In this document: one piece after another, positions 31,555 to 39,711 of the stretch
How positions within the stretch are numbered: the stretch's first letter is position 1
Layout: the number at the start of each line of letters is the position of its first letter
Assembly (NCBI RefSeq): GCF_037963145.1
Contig: NZ_CP150144.1
Coordinates: 2,046,001 to 2,110,000 of the forward strand
Source of the DNA: Oceanobacillus sp. FSL K6-2867
Lineage (GTDB): Bacteria > Bacillota > Bacilli > Bacillales > Amphibacillaceae
Reading direction: 5' to 3'
Length of the DNA: 64,000 nucleotides
Translations under genes and position numbers: made by a program
Notes under the pieces: model-generated
What the model saw: the letters and a program-made list of their open reading frames with translations, nothing else
Database searches by the model: none
Told to the model about the DNA's origin: nothing

Positions 31555-31896
31555 TTCTTATGTTATTTTATAGGCACATCGCTGCAGATGATGTGGTAAA
31601 GCGAAACTTCATTCCATGGGAGTTCCATGGAGCAGAATCAGGAATTTACAGGCTGTTTTATTCTCCATCTTCATGTGATTCGTTTCCTCAGACCGGGAGA
31701 TGAGGATATTACAGCCCTTTAATGTGTGGTAAAAATCTGACTTAGAAGCGAATCAAACAGAATTTCGATTCCCCAGCCGTATACATCCTTTTAATTGCCT
31801 TATATACCTATTTTACTAAAGTTTTCGGGGAAAGGAAAGGTAAGACCTCTAATTGTCATAAAAACCCGTAAAAAGGGCTTATATTTTGCTATGAAC
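31555..31896. other. Long rlbA-dnaN spacer with several short inverted repeats
   Basis: No gene is seen. Small palindromes occur: CCATGGGAGTTCCATGG (about 31614-31630), CCTCA/TGAGG (31686-31706) and GAATC/GATTC (31750-31770). The stretch presumably holds the rlbA-recF promoter, but no convincing -35/-10 pair was identified. Confidence 0.4.
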
Positions 31897-31925
31897 GAAA
31901 AAAAGCCCTTAACAGAGCTTTTTCC
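31897..31925 (-). terminator. Terminator after dnaN
   Basis: Minus strand: AAAAAGC and GCTTTTTTT pair around a UCUGUUAAGG-type loop, ending in a T run, just past the dnaN stop codon. A weaker overlapping AAGGGCT/AGCCCTT pair lies next to it. Confidence 0.65.
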
Positions 31926-31932
31926 TTAGGTA

Positions 31933-33069
31933 TTAAAATGTACGTACCGGCAAAATTAATTGCAGTATCGAATCCTCGTTAAGTGGATGAATGACAAAAG
32001 GCCGCATCGCACCTGTGAATTCAATGATTACTTCATCGTATTCAATTGCTTTTAACGCATCAATCATATATTTCGAGCTGAATGATATTTTCAGCTCTTC
32101 GCCTTCCATAGATTGGATGCCGATTTCTTCTACAACATTACCAACTTCAGGTGAATTACTGGAGATCTCAATGATTGATTCATTTGGTGTAAATAATCGA
32201 ACGACATTATTGCGTTCTTCTTTTGCCAGAAGCGAAGCACGATCAATTGTGTTAAGTAATTCCTTTGTTTTTACTTGAATCTTCGTTTTACTTTGTTCTG
32301 GAATTAATCGGGATGTTTCTGGATAATTCCCATCAAGCAAACGAGATAAGAAATTTAAATGTTTCGTACGGAAAAGAATTTGATTGTTTGTAACACTAAT
32401 TTCAACCGTTTCTTCGGTATCATCTAAAATTTTATATAATTCGTTTAAGCTTTTCCCTGGGACAACAACTTGCTGAAATTCAATGTTTGCATCTGCGACA
32501 GGAATTTCCCTTTTTGCCAAACGGTGGCTGTCAGTTGCTGTAAAAGATAGAACTTTGTCGACTAATTTCAAATTAACACCTGTCAAAATTGGTCGAGTTT
32601 CCATTGTGGATACAGCAAATACGGTTTGCTTAATCATGCTTTTTAGTAAATCAATCGGCATCTCAAAGCTATCATCAGTCTGTAGTTTTGGTAAATGTGG
32701 GTATTCCTCGGCATCCTGACCATTTAGATTAAATTCAGCTTTTCCAGAGCGAATCGTAACTTTCAGATTCGAATCAACTTCAATTTCCACTGTATTCTCT
32801 GGTAATTTGCGAACAATATCGGGGAAATATTTTGCTTGTAATACAATCTGCCCTTCCTCAATTTGTTCTACATACACCATATCATCCTCTTCAGCAGGTA
32901 TGTAAGACTCAATGGAAATATCGGAATCACTTCCTGTTAATGTAATTCCATGCTGTTTTGCTTCAATTTTCATTCCAGTAAGAATTGGAATAACGGTTCT
33001 CGATGAGATTGCCTTCATAACATCTTGTATTCCTGCAATTAATCGATCACGTTTGATAATAAATTTCAT
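31933..33069 (-). CDS. dnaN: DNA polymerase III beta subunit (sliding clamp)
   Basis: The 378-residue protein has the three-domain clamp pattern, opening with MKFIIKRDRLIAGIQDVMKA and ending with LILPVRTF. The clamp-closing and partner-binding segments ILTGVNLKL and FVIHPLN are recognisable. It is the ring that tethers the replicase. It follows dnaA at 236 bp, with part of the origin in between. Confidence 0.98.
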   Translation of the reverse strand: MKFIIKRDRLIAGIQDVMKAISSRTVIPILTGMKIEAKQHGITLTGSDSDISIESYIPAEEDDMVYVEQIEEGQIVLQAKYFPDIVRKLPENTVEIEVDSNLKVTIRSGKAEFNLNGQDAEEYPHLPKLQTDDSFEMPIDLLKSMIKQTVFAVSTMETRPILTGVNLKLVDKVLSFTATDSHRLAKREIPVADANIEFQQVVVPGKSLNELYKILDDTEETVEISVTNNQILFRTKHLNFLSRLLDGNYPETSRLIPEQSKTKIQVKTKELLNTIDRASLLAKEERNNVVRLFTPNESIIEISSNSPEVGNVVEEIGIQSMEGEELKISFSSKYMIDALKAIEYDEVIIEFTGAMRPFVIHPLNEDSILQLILPVRTF

Positions 33070-33129
33070 GAAAATATCCTCCTAATTTGGAAGTTCTTTT
33101 ATAGATTGTTCATAAGTTAGTATTTTCTT

Positions 33130-33301
33130 TTTGAACATGTATTTATATATATTTATTATTATATAAAAAATAGTAATAATAGTAATAGGCGCTGTGATTA
33201 TGTGGATAAGTGCAATTCACTCAAAAACAACAAAGTTTTCCACATGTGCATAACTTGTTTATATGTTTGCACAGTTATAAACAATATTCACATGTGGATA
33301 G
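33130..33301. other. oriC: oriC, unwinding part (dnaA-dnaN intergenic region)
   Basis: An AT-rich tract (33137-33187) lies next to a run of DnaA-trio triplets. Read 3' to 5' on the plus strand from 33188 these are GAT, AAT, GAT, AAT, AAT, GAT and AAA. Beside them are a GCGC cluster (33189-33192) and a perfect DnaA box TGTGGATAA (33201-33209). Further boxes are TGTGCATAA (33245-33253, perfect), TTTTCCACA (33236-33244) and TGTGGATAG (33293-33301). This matches the B. subtilis basal unwinding system in order and position. Confidence 0.88.
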
Positions 33302-33305
33302 CAGG

Positions 33306-34649
33306 CTAAATTGTTTTTAATGTTTCTTTTATATCCTCAATATCACGATTTAAATCGGAATCCTCTTCAAGTAGCTTCGAGATTTTTTCATGTGCATGAA
33401 TGACTGTTGTATGATCTCGTCCACCAAATTCTTCACCTATCTTTGGTAAAGAAAAGTCGGTAAGTTCCCTTGAAAGGTACATTGCAATTTGTCTAGGAAA
33501 AGCAATGGATTTAGTACGTTTCTTTGCTGCAAAATCTTCTATACGAATATTGTATCGCTCCGCTACAACTTCTTGGATCCCCTGAATGGTTATTACTTTT
33601 GGCTTGCTGCTCGGAATAATATCTTTTAACGCATCTGCAGCAAGAGAAGCATCAATATCTTGATTAACAAGTGAGGAGTATGCAACAACGCGAATAAGCG
33701 CCCCTTCTAATTCACGGATATTCGTATTAATTTGATTTGCTATATAAAGCATAACCTCATTTGGAATGTCCAGTCCTTCAGCCTTTGCCTTTTTGGTTAA
33801 AATTGCAATTCTCGTTTCTAAATCTGGTGGCGTGATATCGGTAATTAATCCCCATTCAAAGCGTGAGCGCAATCGATCTTCCAATGTTGGAATTTCCTTT
33901 GGTGGCCGATCACTTGAGATAATAATTTGTTTACTTTCTTCATGCAAGGCATTAAATGTATGGAAGAATTCTTCCTGTGTCGACTCTTTTCCAGCAATAA
34001 ATTGAATGTCATCAATCAATAGAACATCGATATTCCGATATTTATTACGGAAACTATTTGATTTGTTGTCCATAATGGCATTGATAAATTCATTTGTAAA
34101 TTTTTCTGATGTTAAATAGACAACCTTTGCTTTTGGGTTATGTTCACGAACATAGTGCCCGATCGCGTGCATTAGATGGGTCTTTCCAAGTCCAACGCCA
34201 CCATAAATAAAGAGTGGGTTATAAGCTTTAGCGGGTGCCTCTGCTACAGCTAAGGACGCAGCATGGGCGAATCGATTTCCTGCGCCGATTACGAAAGTAT
34301 CAAATGTATATTTGGAATTAAGCATGGATTTAGGCATATCATTTGTGCTGGATTCGGCTTTTGGGTTTGCCACTTGTTTTGTATCATCTACTTCCGTATT
34401 TGAAGTAGGGATGATAAATTTTGTATCTAATTTGGTACCAGTGACTTCACCAAGAATATCGGATATGAGTTCTGTATACTGTGTTTCCAGCCAATCTCTA
34501 GCAAATTCATTTGGTGCTGATATAATCAATGTATTTTTTTCAATAGCTTCAGCCTTTGTGTTTTTTAACCACGTATCAAAGCTGGGTTTGCTAATTTTTT
34601 CTTCAATTTTCTCAAGTGTAGCAACCCATAATTCTTCGATGTTTTCCAA
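33306..34649 (-). CDS. dnaA: Chromosomal replication initiator protein
   Basis: The 447-residue protein has domain I (about 1-85), a linker, AAA+ domain III with Walker [10 protein letters not shown] and Walker [10 protein letters not shown], and a C-terminal DNA-binding domain with the box-recognising [15 protein letters not shown]. It binds DnaA boxes on both sides of its own gene. The start codon is TTG (34649), 11 bp after AAGGAG and giving MENIEELW; no ATG lies nearby. A 238-bp dispersed repeat sits in the leader. Confidence 0.98.
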   Translation of the reverse strand: MENIEELWVATLEKIEEKISKPSFDTWLKNTKAEAIEKNTLIISAPNEFARDWLETQYTELISDILGEVTGTKLDTKFIIPTSNTEVDDTKQVANPKAESSTNDMPKSMLNSKYTFDTFVIGAGNRFAHAASLAVAEAPAKAYNPLFIYGGVGLGKTHLMHAIGHYVREHNPKAKVVYLTSEKFTNEFINAIMDNKSNSFRNKYRNIDVLLIDDIQFIAGKESTQEEFFHTFNALHEESKQIIISSDRPPKEIPTLEDRLRSRFEWGLITDITPPDLETRIAILTKKAKAEGLDIPNEVMLYIANQINTNIRELEGALIRVVAYSSLVNQDIDASLAADALKDIIPSSKPKVITIQGIQEVVAERYNIRIEDFAAKKRTKSIAFPRQIAMYLSRELTDFSLPKIGEEFGGRDHTTVIHAHEKISKLLEEDSDLNRDIEDIKETLKTI

Positions 34650-34684
34650 AATCTAGCTCACTCCTTTCAAATTGGTTTATGCAT

Positions 34685-34922
34685 GTCCAGCTCCAGCGCC
34701 CAGCGACTAGCGAGACTTCCCTCACCTTCGTACAATAAAGAAGACTTGCTGACTGGCAAGACATGAGGCTTAGTCGCACTTATACCCTTGCGGTGAAATC
34801 GGGCATCGACTTCTTACGGTCGTCTCGTTTCCTTTATATCTTTCGTAAGAATGTTCGACCCGTTGAACTATCCCAAAGTTCGGGCGCAGTCCGCACGTCG
34901 CTAACCGGGCGCTTCCGCTTTT
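34685..34922 (-). repeat. Dispersed non-coding repeat, longest copy (copy A), in the dnaA leader
   Basis: Read on the minus strand it runs from GCGGAAGCGCCCGGTTAGCG to GTCGCTGGGCGCTGGAGCTG. Near-terminal inverted segments AGCGCCC/GGGCGCT and AGCGAC/GTCGCT could close a stem. Its ends are shared with the copies at 5511-5597 and 52086-52204. It lies between the dnaA ribosome binding site and the upstream DnaA-box cluster, in the orientation of dnaA transcription. No open frame of note is present. Confidence 0.8.
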
Positions 34923-35068
34923 GTTCATGACAGAAAAAGCCTCTCTCAATCTTGAATAAGACGGAAAGGCATGACATATATATGTTGTAGAACATATGTT
35001 GACATATACAAGGTAAAAATATTTGGGTAGTTGAAATCTCTTTTTCATAGCTGTGGCAAATAAATACT
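34923..35068 (-). other. Likely dnaA promoter region
   Basis: This AT-rich stretch between the repeat and the DnaA boxes contains overlapping palindromes around ACATATGTT (34985-35010). It should hold the dnaA promoter, but no -35/-10 pair stood out. Confidence 0.35.
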
Positions 35069-35408
35069 TGTGGATAGCGAATCATATGAATAATAAAGAA
35101 GAATAATGCTTATAAACGTTATCCACAAATATGTGGAAAAGGTTATACGATGTACTGTGAACAACTATCCACATATTATCCACAGAATGTGAATAACTTT
35201 TACTGCTGTTTTTGATTTCCACAGATTAAAACATAAATATAATATCAAATAAAAGTGAATAAAGCAATGGTTATCGGATAGTTATCCACATATTCAAGAC
35301 CTTGTGCACAACAACTATCCACACTACTATATTTTGTGCTTAACTTGTAAATAGCTATTGTGGATAGAAAAAAATCCAAAAGAAATTATAAACACCAGCT
35401 GTGGATAA
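35069..35408. other. oriC: oriC, upstream DnaA-box cluster
   Basis: Perfect boxes (TTATNCACA or reverse) lie at 35119-35127, 35176-35184, 35188-35196, 35282-35290 and 35400-35408. One-mismatch boxes lie at 35069-35077, 35165-35173, 35315-35323 and 35359-35367. This is the upstream half of the bipartite Bacillus-type origin, with dnaA itself between the halves. Confidence 0.9.
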
Positions 35409-35426
35409 AGAAATTCGAAATCTAAG

Positions 35427-35456
35427 TTGACAGATGATGGCTGTTTTTCGTATAAT
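35427..35456 (+). promoter_or_regulatory. Sigma-A promoter of rpmH
   Basis: Consensus TTGACA (35427-35432) and TATAAT (35451-35456) are spaced 18 bp apart. The pair starts 19 bp from the last DnaA box and would transcribe rpmH-rnpA. Confidence 0.85.
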
Positions 35457-35534
35457 GTCAAGGACTGTCTATTGGATTAGTTATTATTTAAATTCAGATA
35501 TTATAAAGGGATCCCTTGGGGAGGTGCAGAATAA

Positions 35535-35668
<134 letters not shown>

Positions 35669-35669
<1 letters not shown>

Positions 35670-35697
35670 GCCACTGAAAAGTCAGTGGTCTTTTTCT
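35669..35697 (+). terminator. Terminator or attenuator directly after rpmH
   Basis: GCCACTGA and TCAGTGGT with an AAAG loop are followed by CTTTTTC, overlapping the rpmH stop codon by one base. It separates high rpmH expression from rnpA. Confidence 0.8.
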
Positions 35698-35719
35698 GCT
35701 TTTTGGCGGAAGAATAAGA

Positions 35720-35750
35720 GAAAAGGCAGTGTCTGCAGCTGCCTTTTTTC
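35720..35750 (+). terminator. Second terminator between rpmH and rnpA
   Basis: AAAAGGCAG and CTGCCTTTTTT pair around TGTCTGCAG. This is a second strong hairpin within 50 bp of the first. Confidence 0.8.
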
Positions 35751-35802
35751 TACATAATTTATTGCAAGCGGTTTTGTTTAAGTATAAATAAAGGTGATAA
35801 AG

Positions 35803-36144
35803 ATGAAGAAAGCGTTTCGTATTAAAAAAAATGAAGAATTCCAGTACTTGTTTAAGCATGGGAAATCCTTTGCTAACAGACAGCTTGTTATCTATTATGT
35901 AAAGAAGATAGATCAGGAGCATTTTCGCATTGGTCTTTCTGTTGGTAAAAAAATAGGAAATGCTGTAACGCGGAATAGAATTAAGCGTTACTTAAGACAA
36001 GCCTTCCAGGAACTAGAGAATAACATTGAAAACCCTTATGATATCGTAATTATTGCTAGAAATCCAACAAAGGATATGGGCTTTGAGGAAATCAAAAAGA
36101 GCTTGATACATTTGTTGTATAAGGAAAAGCTTTTAAATAAATAG
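35803..36144 (+). CDS. rnpA: Ribonuclease P protein component
   Basis: The 113-residue basic protein has the RNR signature region [17 protein letters not shown] and the N-terminal [19 protein letters not shown]. It assists the RNase P RNA in 5' processing of tRNAs. The frame opens at a GTG three codons earlier, inside the GGTGAT ribosome binding site; the ATG at 35803 is used. Confidence 0.96.
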   Translation: MKKAFRIKKNEEFQYLFKHGKSFANRQLVIYYVKKIDQEHFRIGLSVGKKIGNAVTRNRIKRYLRQAFQELENNIENPYDIVIIARNPTKDMGFEEIKKSLIHLLYKEKLLNK

Positions 36145-36233
36145 GAAAAAGTCATTTTAAGATAGAATCTTATGTGTAATTAGGATAAAATAACAGGTAG
36201 AGCGTGTGAGGGTCATATGAAGGAGGAAATAAA

Positions 36234-36992
36234 TTGCGTAAAAAGATTTTATTGCTGATAACCTTCGTAGGTTTAGTAGCAATTCTTTCTGGTTGTACGG
36301 AGGTAAATCAACCGATTACAGCCGAAAGTGAAGGAATTTGGAATACGATTTTTGTTTACCCGCTATCCTGGGTAATTATTAAAATAGCTGAAATCTTTAA
36401 TGAAGGTTATGGACTATCGATTGTTATTGTAACGATTTTGATTCGTTTATTGATTTTACCGTTAAGTATTAAACAATTAAAAAGCTCAAAAGCAATGCAG
36501 GAAATTCAGCCGAAGCTTCAGGAAATTCAAAAGAAACATAGCTCTAAGGATGCTAATACACAGCAGAAGCTGCAGCAGGAGACAATGGAACTATTTCAGA
36601 AAAATGGTGTAAATCCACTTGCCGGTTGTTTGCCGATTTTTGTGCAGATGCCAATCCTAATTGCAATGTATCATGCAATTATGCGTACTACTGAAATTAG
36701 TACTCATAACTTCCTATGGTTTGAACTTGGTTCGCCAGACTATGTTTTACCAATATTAACAGCTGCATTTACGTTCTTGCAGCAAAAACTGATGATGTCA
36801 ACAAATTCTGCCTCCAAGCAAAATCCGCAAATGGCAATGCAAATGCAGGTTATGCTTTATGTAATGCCAATTATGATTGGTGTTATGGCATTCTTCTTCC
36901 CAGCAGCGTTAGCATTATACTGGGTAACAGGTAACATCTTTATGGTTGTTCAAACACTTCTCATTAACAAACCGATGATGACGAATAAGTAA
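36234..36992 (+). CDS. yidC1: Membrane protein insertase YidC1 (SpoIIIJ)
   Basis: The 252-residue lipoprotein-type insertase has signal peptide and lipobox LSGC (C21), then five membrane segments of the Oxa1 fold. The groove arginine sits in [11 protein letters not shown], and [20 protein letters not shown] follows. It inserts membrane proteins and, as SpoIIIJ, is needed for forespore sigma-G activity. The start is the TTG at 36234 after GGAGG. Confidence 0.96.
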   Translation: MRKKILLLITFVGLVAILSGCTEVNQPITAESEGIWNTIFVYPLSWVIIKIAEIFNEGYGLSIVIVTILIRLLILPLSIKQLKSSKAMQEIQPKLQEIQKKHSSKDANTQQKLQQETMELFQKNGVNPLAGCLPIFVQMPILIAMYHAIMRTTEISTHNFLWFELGSPDYVLPILTAAFTFLQQKLMMSTNSASKQNPQMAMQMQVMLYVMPIMIGVMAFFFPAALALYWVTGNIFMVVQTLLINKPMMTNK

Positions 36993-37006
36993 TGGAGGAG
37001 AAAATA

Positions 37007-37621
37007 GTGAGAGAAATAACTGCTAGTGGACAAACAGTCGAAGAAGCGGTCCAATCGGCATTAGAGCAGTTAAACACCACGAAGGACCAGGTAGAAATAG
37101 ATGTAATCGATGAAGGGAAAAAAGGTGTACTCGGCATATTTGGATCGAAGCGTGCCGTTGTGAAAGTGACAATAGCCAAAAATCCCATACAAGAAGCAGA
37201 GAAGCTGATTAAAGAAATAGCAAGCAACATGAATCTTTCTGTTGACGTAAAGACGACGGTAGAGGGGAACCAGGTTACCTATGAATTGATTGGCGATAAT
37301 ATCGCCATTTTAATTGGAAAACGGGGACAAACTCTAAATGCTTTGCAATATTTATTGCATCTTGCAATTAATAAAGATAAAAAAGCTTACTACACCGTTG
37401 TATTAGATGCAGAAGGATATCGAGGCAGAAGAAAAGAAACACTCGAATCCTTGGCATATAAAATGGCAGATAAAGCAAAGCGCATAAATAAAAAAGTTGC
37501 TCTTGAGCCAATGCCGGCTTTTGAACGAAAGATTATTCATAGTGCATTGCAAGAAAATAATGACGTATCAACGTACTCAGATGGAATAGAGCCACATCGG
37601 CATATCGTCATTAAACCATAA
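37007..37621 (+). CDS. jag: RNA-binding protein Jag (KhpB/EloR)
   Basis: The 204-residue protein has an N-terminal Jag domain (REITASGQTVEEAVQ with GKKGVLGIFGSK), a KH domain (LIGKRGQTLNALQYLLHL) and a C-terminal R3H domain (ERKIIHSALQENNDVSTYSDG). It pairs with KhpA and affects cell elongation. A start at the ATG overlapping the yidC stop (36992) is possible, but its codons contain the GGAGGAG ribosome binding site; the GTG at 37007 fits better. Confidence 0.93.
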   Translation: MREITASGQTVEEAVQSALEQLNTTKDQVEIDVIDEGKKGVLGIFGSKRAVVKVTIAKNPIQEAEKLIKEIASNMNLSVDVKTTVEGNQVTYELIGDNIAILIGKRGQTLNALQYLLHLAINKDKKAYYTVVLDAEGYRGRRKETLESLAYKMADKAKRINKKVALEPMPAFERKIIHSALQENNDVSTYSDGIEPHRHIVIKP

Positions 37622-37623
37622 AG

Positions 37624-37658
37624 AAACCTCCTGGAGACTGTCTCCAGGAGGTTTTTGT
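37624..37658 (+). terminator. Terminator after jag
   Basis: AAACCTCCTGGAGA and TCTCCAGGAGGTTT form a 14-bp hairpin with a short loop, followed by TTTTG. Confidence 0.9.
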
Positions 37659-37956
37659 GTAAATATAACTACTTAAAACTAGCTCTTTTCGACTATACCA
37701 CAGGATAGAGTGCTGTGGTATTTTTAGTATGTGGAAAAATTAGAAAACATAGTATCGTTATTGCAATTTAAGAAGCTTATCTGTCATAGCATTCATGATC
37801 ATAACAACTATTTTTTCGGAAAATTCGGTATACTAAATAAGTAATAAGACAATTTCGTCAGTTAAAGAGCAGATTTACATAGACTTGTGACTACGGAAAT
37901 AGAATTTGATGATATAGCTATTTCCTGACTGAATAAAAATAGAGGAGGGAACAAAA
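37659..37956 (+). other. Regulatory gap before the toxin-like gene
   Basis: It holds a second terminator-like hairpin (ATACCACA/TGTGGTAT then TTTT, 37694-37728) and a possible -10 box TATACT (37829-37834) with no clear -35. The rest is AT-rich. The two-gene unit that follows thus appears transcriptionally separate from jag. Confidence 0.5.
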
Positions 37957-38826
37957 GTGAAAAGGTACCATTTTCTGATAATTACTGCGTTTCTTATATT
38001 TTTCTCGGTATGTATTATTCCTTTTTTTCAACCAACAGCTACAAAGGCTGAGGAATTTAGCTTTCCTGCTTATGCCAGTGAGAATGTAGAAACCACCTAT
38101 TTAGCAAGTTCTATAGCAACAACTGCCACGGATATAGAGGAAACAGTTTGGGACACTGTTACGGATTGGTTTGATGATGTAGGGGAAACAATTGATACGG
38201 CTTTAGAGAATATTAAAGAAGTATTTGATAACATTGTTAGTTATATTAGTGAATTAATGACAACAGTGGATGATGCAGTCGGCGAGTTCACTGGGAATGA
38301 TGATTCGTCAGATGCAGTTGATGACGTCAATAATACGTTGGATCAAGCTAAAGAAACAATTGACGATATTGAAATTGATGAAGATTCCAATGGCAATACT
38401 GTTTATCGGGTTTTACGAGAAGACGAGGATCCGACGAAAGGCATCTTTGCAAAAGCCCCTGAACGCGAGCATATAACCATTGCTGGGCATGTTAATAATG
38501 GCGGCAAGAAGAATTTCAAAGGTTCGAAATATATTTCTACAACGAAAAGCTTAGAGGTAGCGCTGAAAAACGCCACATCAAATATTATGGATAAGGGAAG
38601 CGCCCACGACCTTCGTATCGTAAAAATTGACTTAAGCAAGGTGAAAAACACGTATTATGATTTAACAGATCCAAAAATTCAAGAAAAGTATCTCGTAAAT
38701 TCAAAAGGTGAACCGTGGGAGAAGGTTAGAAGATATGCTAACGCATCGCAGGAGTTATTGGTGGAATATGAAATTCCAAGTGCAGCAATTAAGCTATTAG
38801 GCAGGCCATCGGAATTACTGGAATAG
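37957..38826 (+). CDS. Secreted toxin-like protein with ADP-ribosyltransferase-like C-terminal domain
   Basis: The 289-residue protein has a Sec signal peptide (hydrophobic core 6-24, probable cleavage after TKA31). An acidic helical middle (about 55-143) has repeated amphipathic segments such as TVTDWFDDVGETIDTALENI. A compact C-terminal domain (about 147-282) contains VYRVLRE (R151), the strand KYISTTKS (S194-T195-T196) and ELLVEYEIP (E270, E272). That R / STT / ExE order resembles the R-S-E class of ADP-ribosyltransferase toxins and C-terminal domains of polymorphic toxins; this is inference from residue pattern. GTG start after AGGAGGG. It is followed at 27 bp by a candidate immunity gene. 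Confidence 0.6.
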   Translation: MKRYHFLIITAFLIFFSVCIIPFFQPTATKAEEFSFPAYASENVETTYLASSIATTATDIEETVWDTVTDWFDDVGETIDTALENIKEVFDNIVSYISELMTTVDDAVGEFTGNDDSSDAVDDVNNTLDQAKETIDDIEIDEDSNGNTVYRVLREDEDPTKGIFAKAPEREHITIAGHVNNGGKKNFKGSKYISTTKSLEVALKNATSNIMDKGSAHDLRIVKIDLSKVKNTYYDLTDPKIQEKYLVNSKGEPWEKVRRYANASQELLVEYEIPSAAIKLLGRPSELLE

Positions 38827-38853
38827 GCATAGGTTATCTTAAAGGAGCGTGAG

Positions 38854-39480
38854 ATGATGGGAGAAATAAATGAGCAAATCGAGGAATTTGAGCAATCAGC
38901 ATTAAATTTGCTTGTTGACCTTCGAACAGGAGATGGTTTTAACGAAAAGGCATACGAAAAGGTTGCTGAAATGCTGGCTTTATTTGAAAAGGAATGGAAA
39001 GGAATAAGCAGTATATCAAAAAAAGCAGCTACAGCGTTGATAGAGCTTTATGATGAACTATATAATTTCTCGCTAAATTATGCGGGAGAGAAATCAGAAA
39101 GAATTTTGAAGGCAGCTAAAAATATAAAGTCACTAATCACAAAATGCTTAGAAGAAACAGGGGAGCCGGACCTAAAAGAGAACCAGATTTTTACAAACCT
39201 AGTTAAATATTTAAATGAAGATGGGCATTTTTTTGAGAAACTACGTAACAGTAAGGGTTTGGATGAGCAACAATTTGAAAAAATATTTCAAGAGCTGGAA
39301 TCAGTCCTGGATATGGTTTATTCGTGGGAGACATTACCGAAAGCATTTGTAGCAATTCTAATTGATTTTTATGAAATGGATTTGTTTGTTTATATGTATC
39401 AGGATGAATTGCATCTAGAAGAAGAGGCAGATAAAATTTATGATGCCTATGAAAGGGTATTCGAATTGATAGCAGGATAA
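38854..39480 (+). CDS. Acidic helical protein, candidate immunity partner
   Basis: The 208-residue protein has no signal peptide and no membrane segment. It is rich in E, K and L, and looks wholly alpha-helical. Two similar halves are suggested: MGEINEQIEEFEQSALNLLV with LALFEKEWKGISSISKKAATALIELYDELYNF early, and KIFQELESVLDMVYSWETLPKAFVAILIDFYEMDLF late. The pattern of a phased helical duplication is typical of cytoplasmic binding proteins. It follows the secreted toxin-like gene by 27 bp with AAAGGAG, so the two are likely cotranscribed. Immunity is inferred from position only. No family was recognised. Confidence 0.55.
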   Translation: MMGEINEQIEEFEQSALNLLVDLRTGDGFNEKAYEKVAEMLALFEKEWKGISSISKKAATALIELYDELYNFSLNYAGEKSERILKAAKNIKSLITKCLEETGEPDLKENQIFTNLVKYLNEDGHFFEKLRNSKGLDEQQFEKIFQELESVLDMVYSWETLPKAFVAILIDFYEMDLFVYMYQDELHLEEEADKIYDAYERVFELIAG

Positions 39481-39521
39481 GAAATATAAGTAAAAACGCT
39501 TATCAACACCTAACTTATTAA

Positions 39522-39570
39522 GAAAAAGGCAGAAGGTTATTCACATGTGGATAACCTTCTGCCTTTTTTT
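39522..39570 (+). terminator. Terminator with two DnaA boxes in its stem, after the toxin-like pair
   Basis: AAAGGCAGAAGGTTAT and ATAACCTTCTGCCTTT form a long hairpin with a T run. The central part consists of TTATTCACA (39537-39545) and TGTGGATAA (39546-39554), two abutting inverted DnaA boxes. A third perfect box TGTGGATAA lies at 39596-39604. Confidence 0.85.
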
Positions 39571-39711
39571 GATGTATATGTACTTAAAAAATAATTGTGG
39601 ATAAGTTTATTTTTTGATGAAATTATGTTATTCTATTTTGTTAGTGACGTAAATTTAAATTATGGTCCATTAATATAGATAAAGCATTAAAAAATGTTGG
39701 AGGTGATGGTG

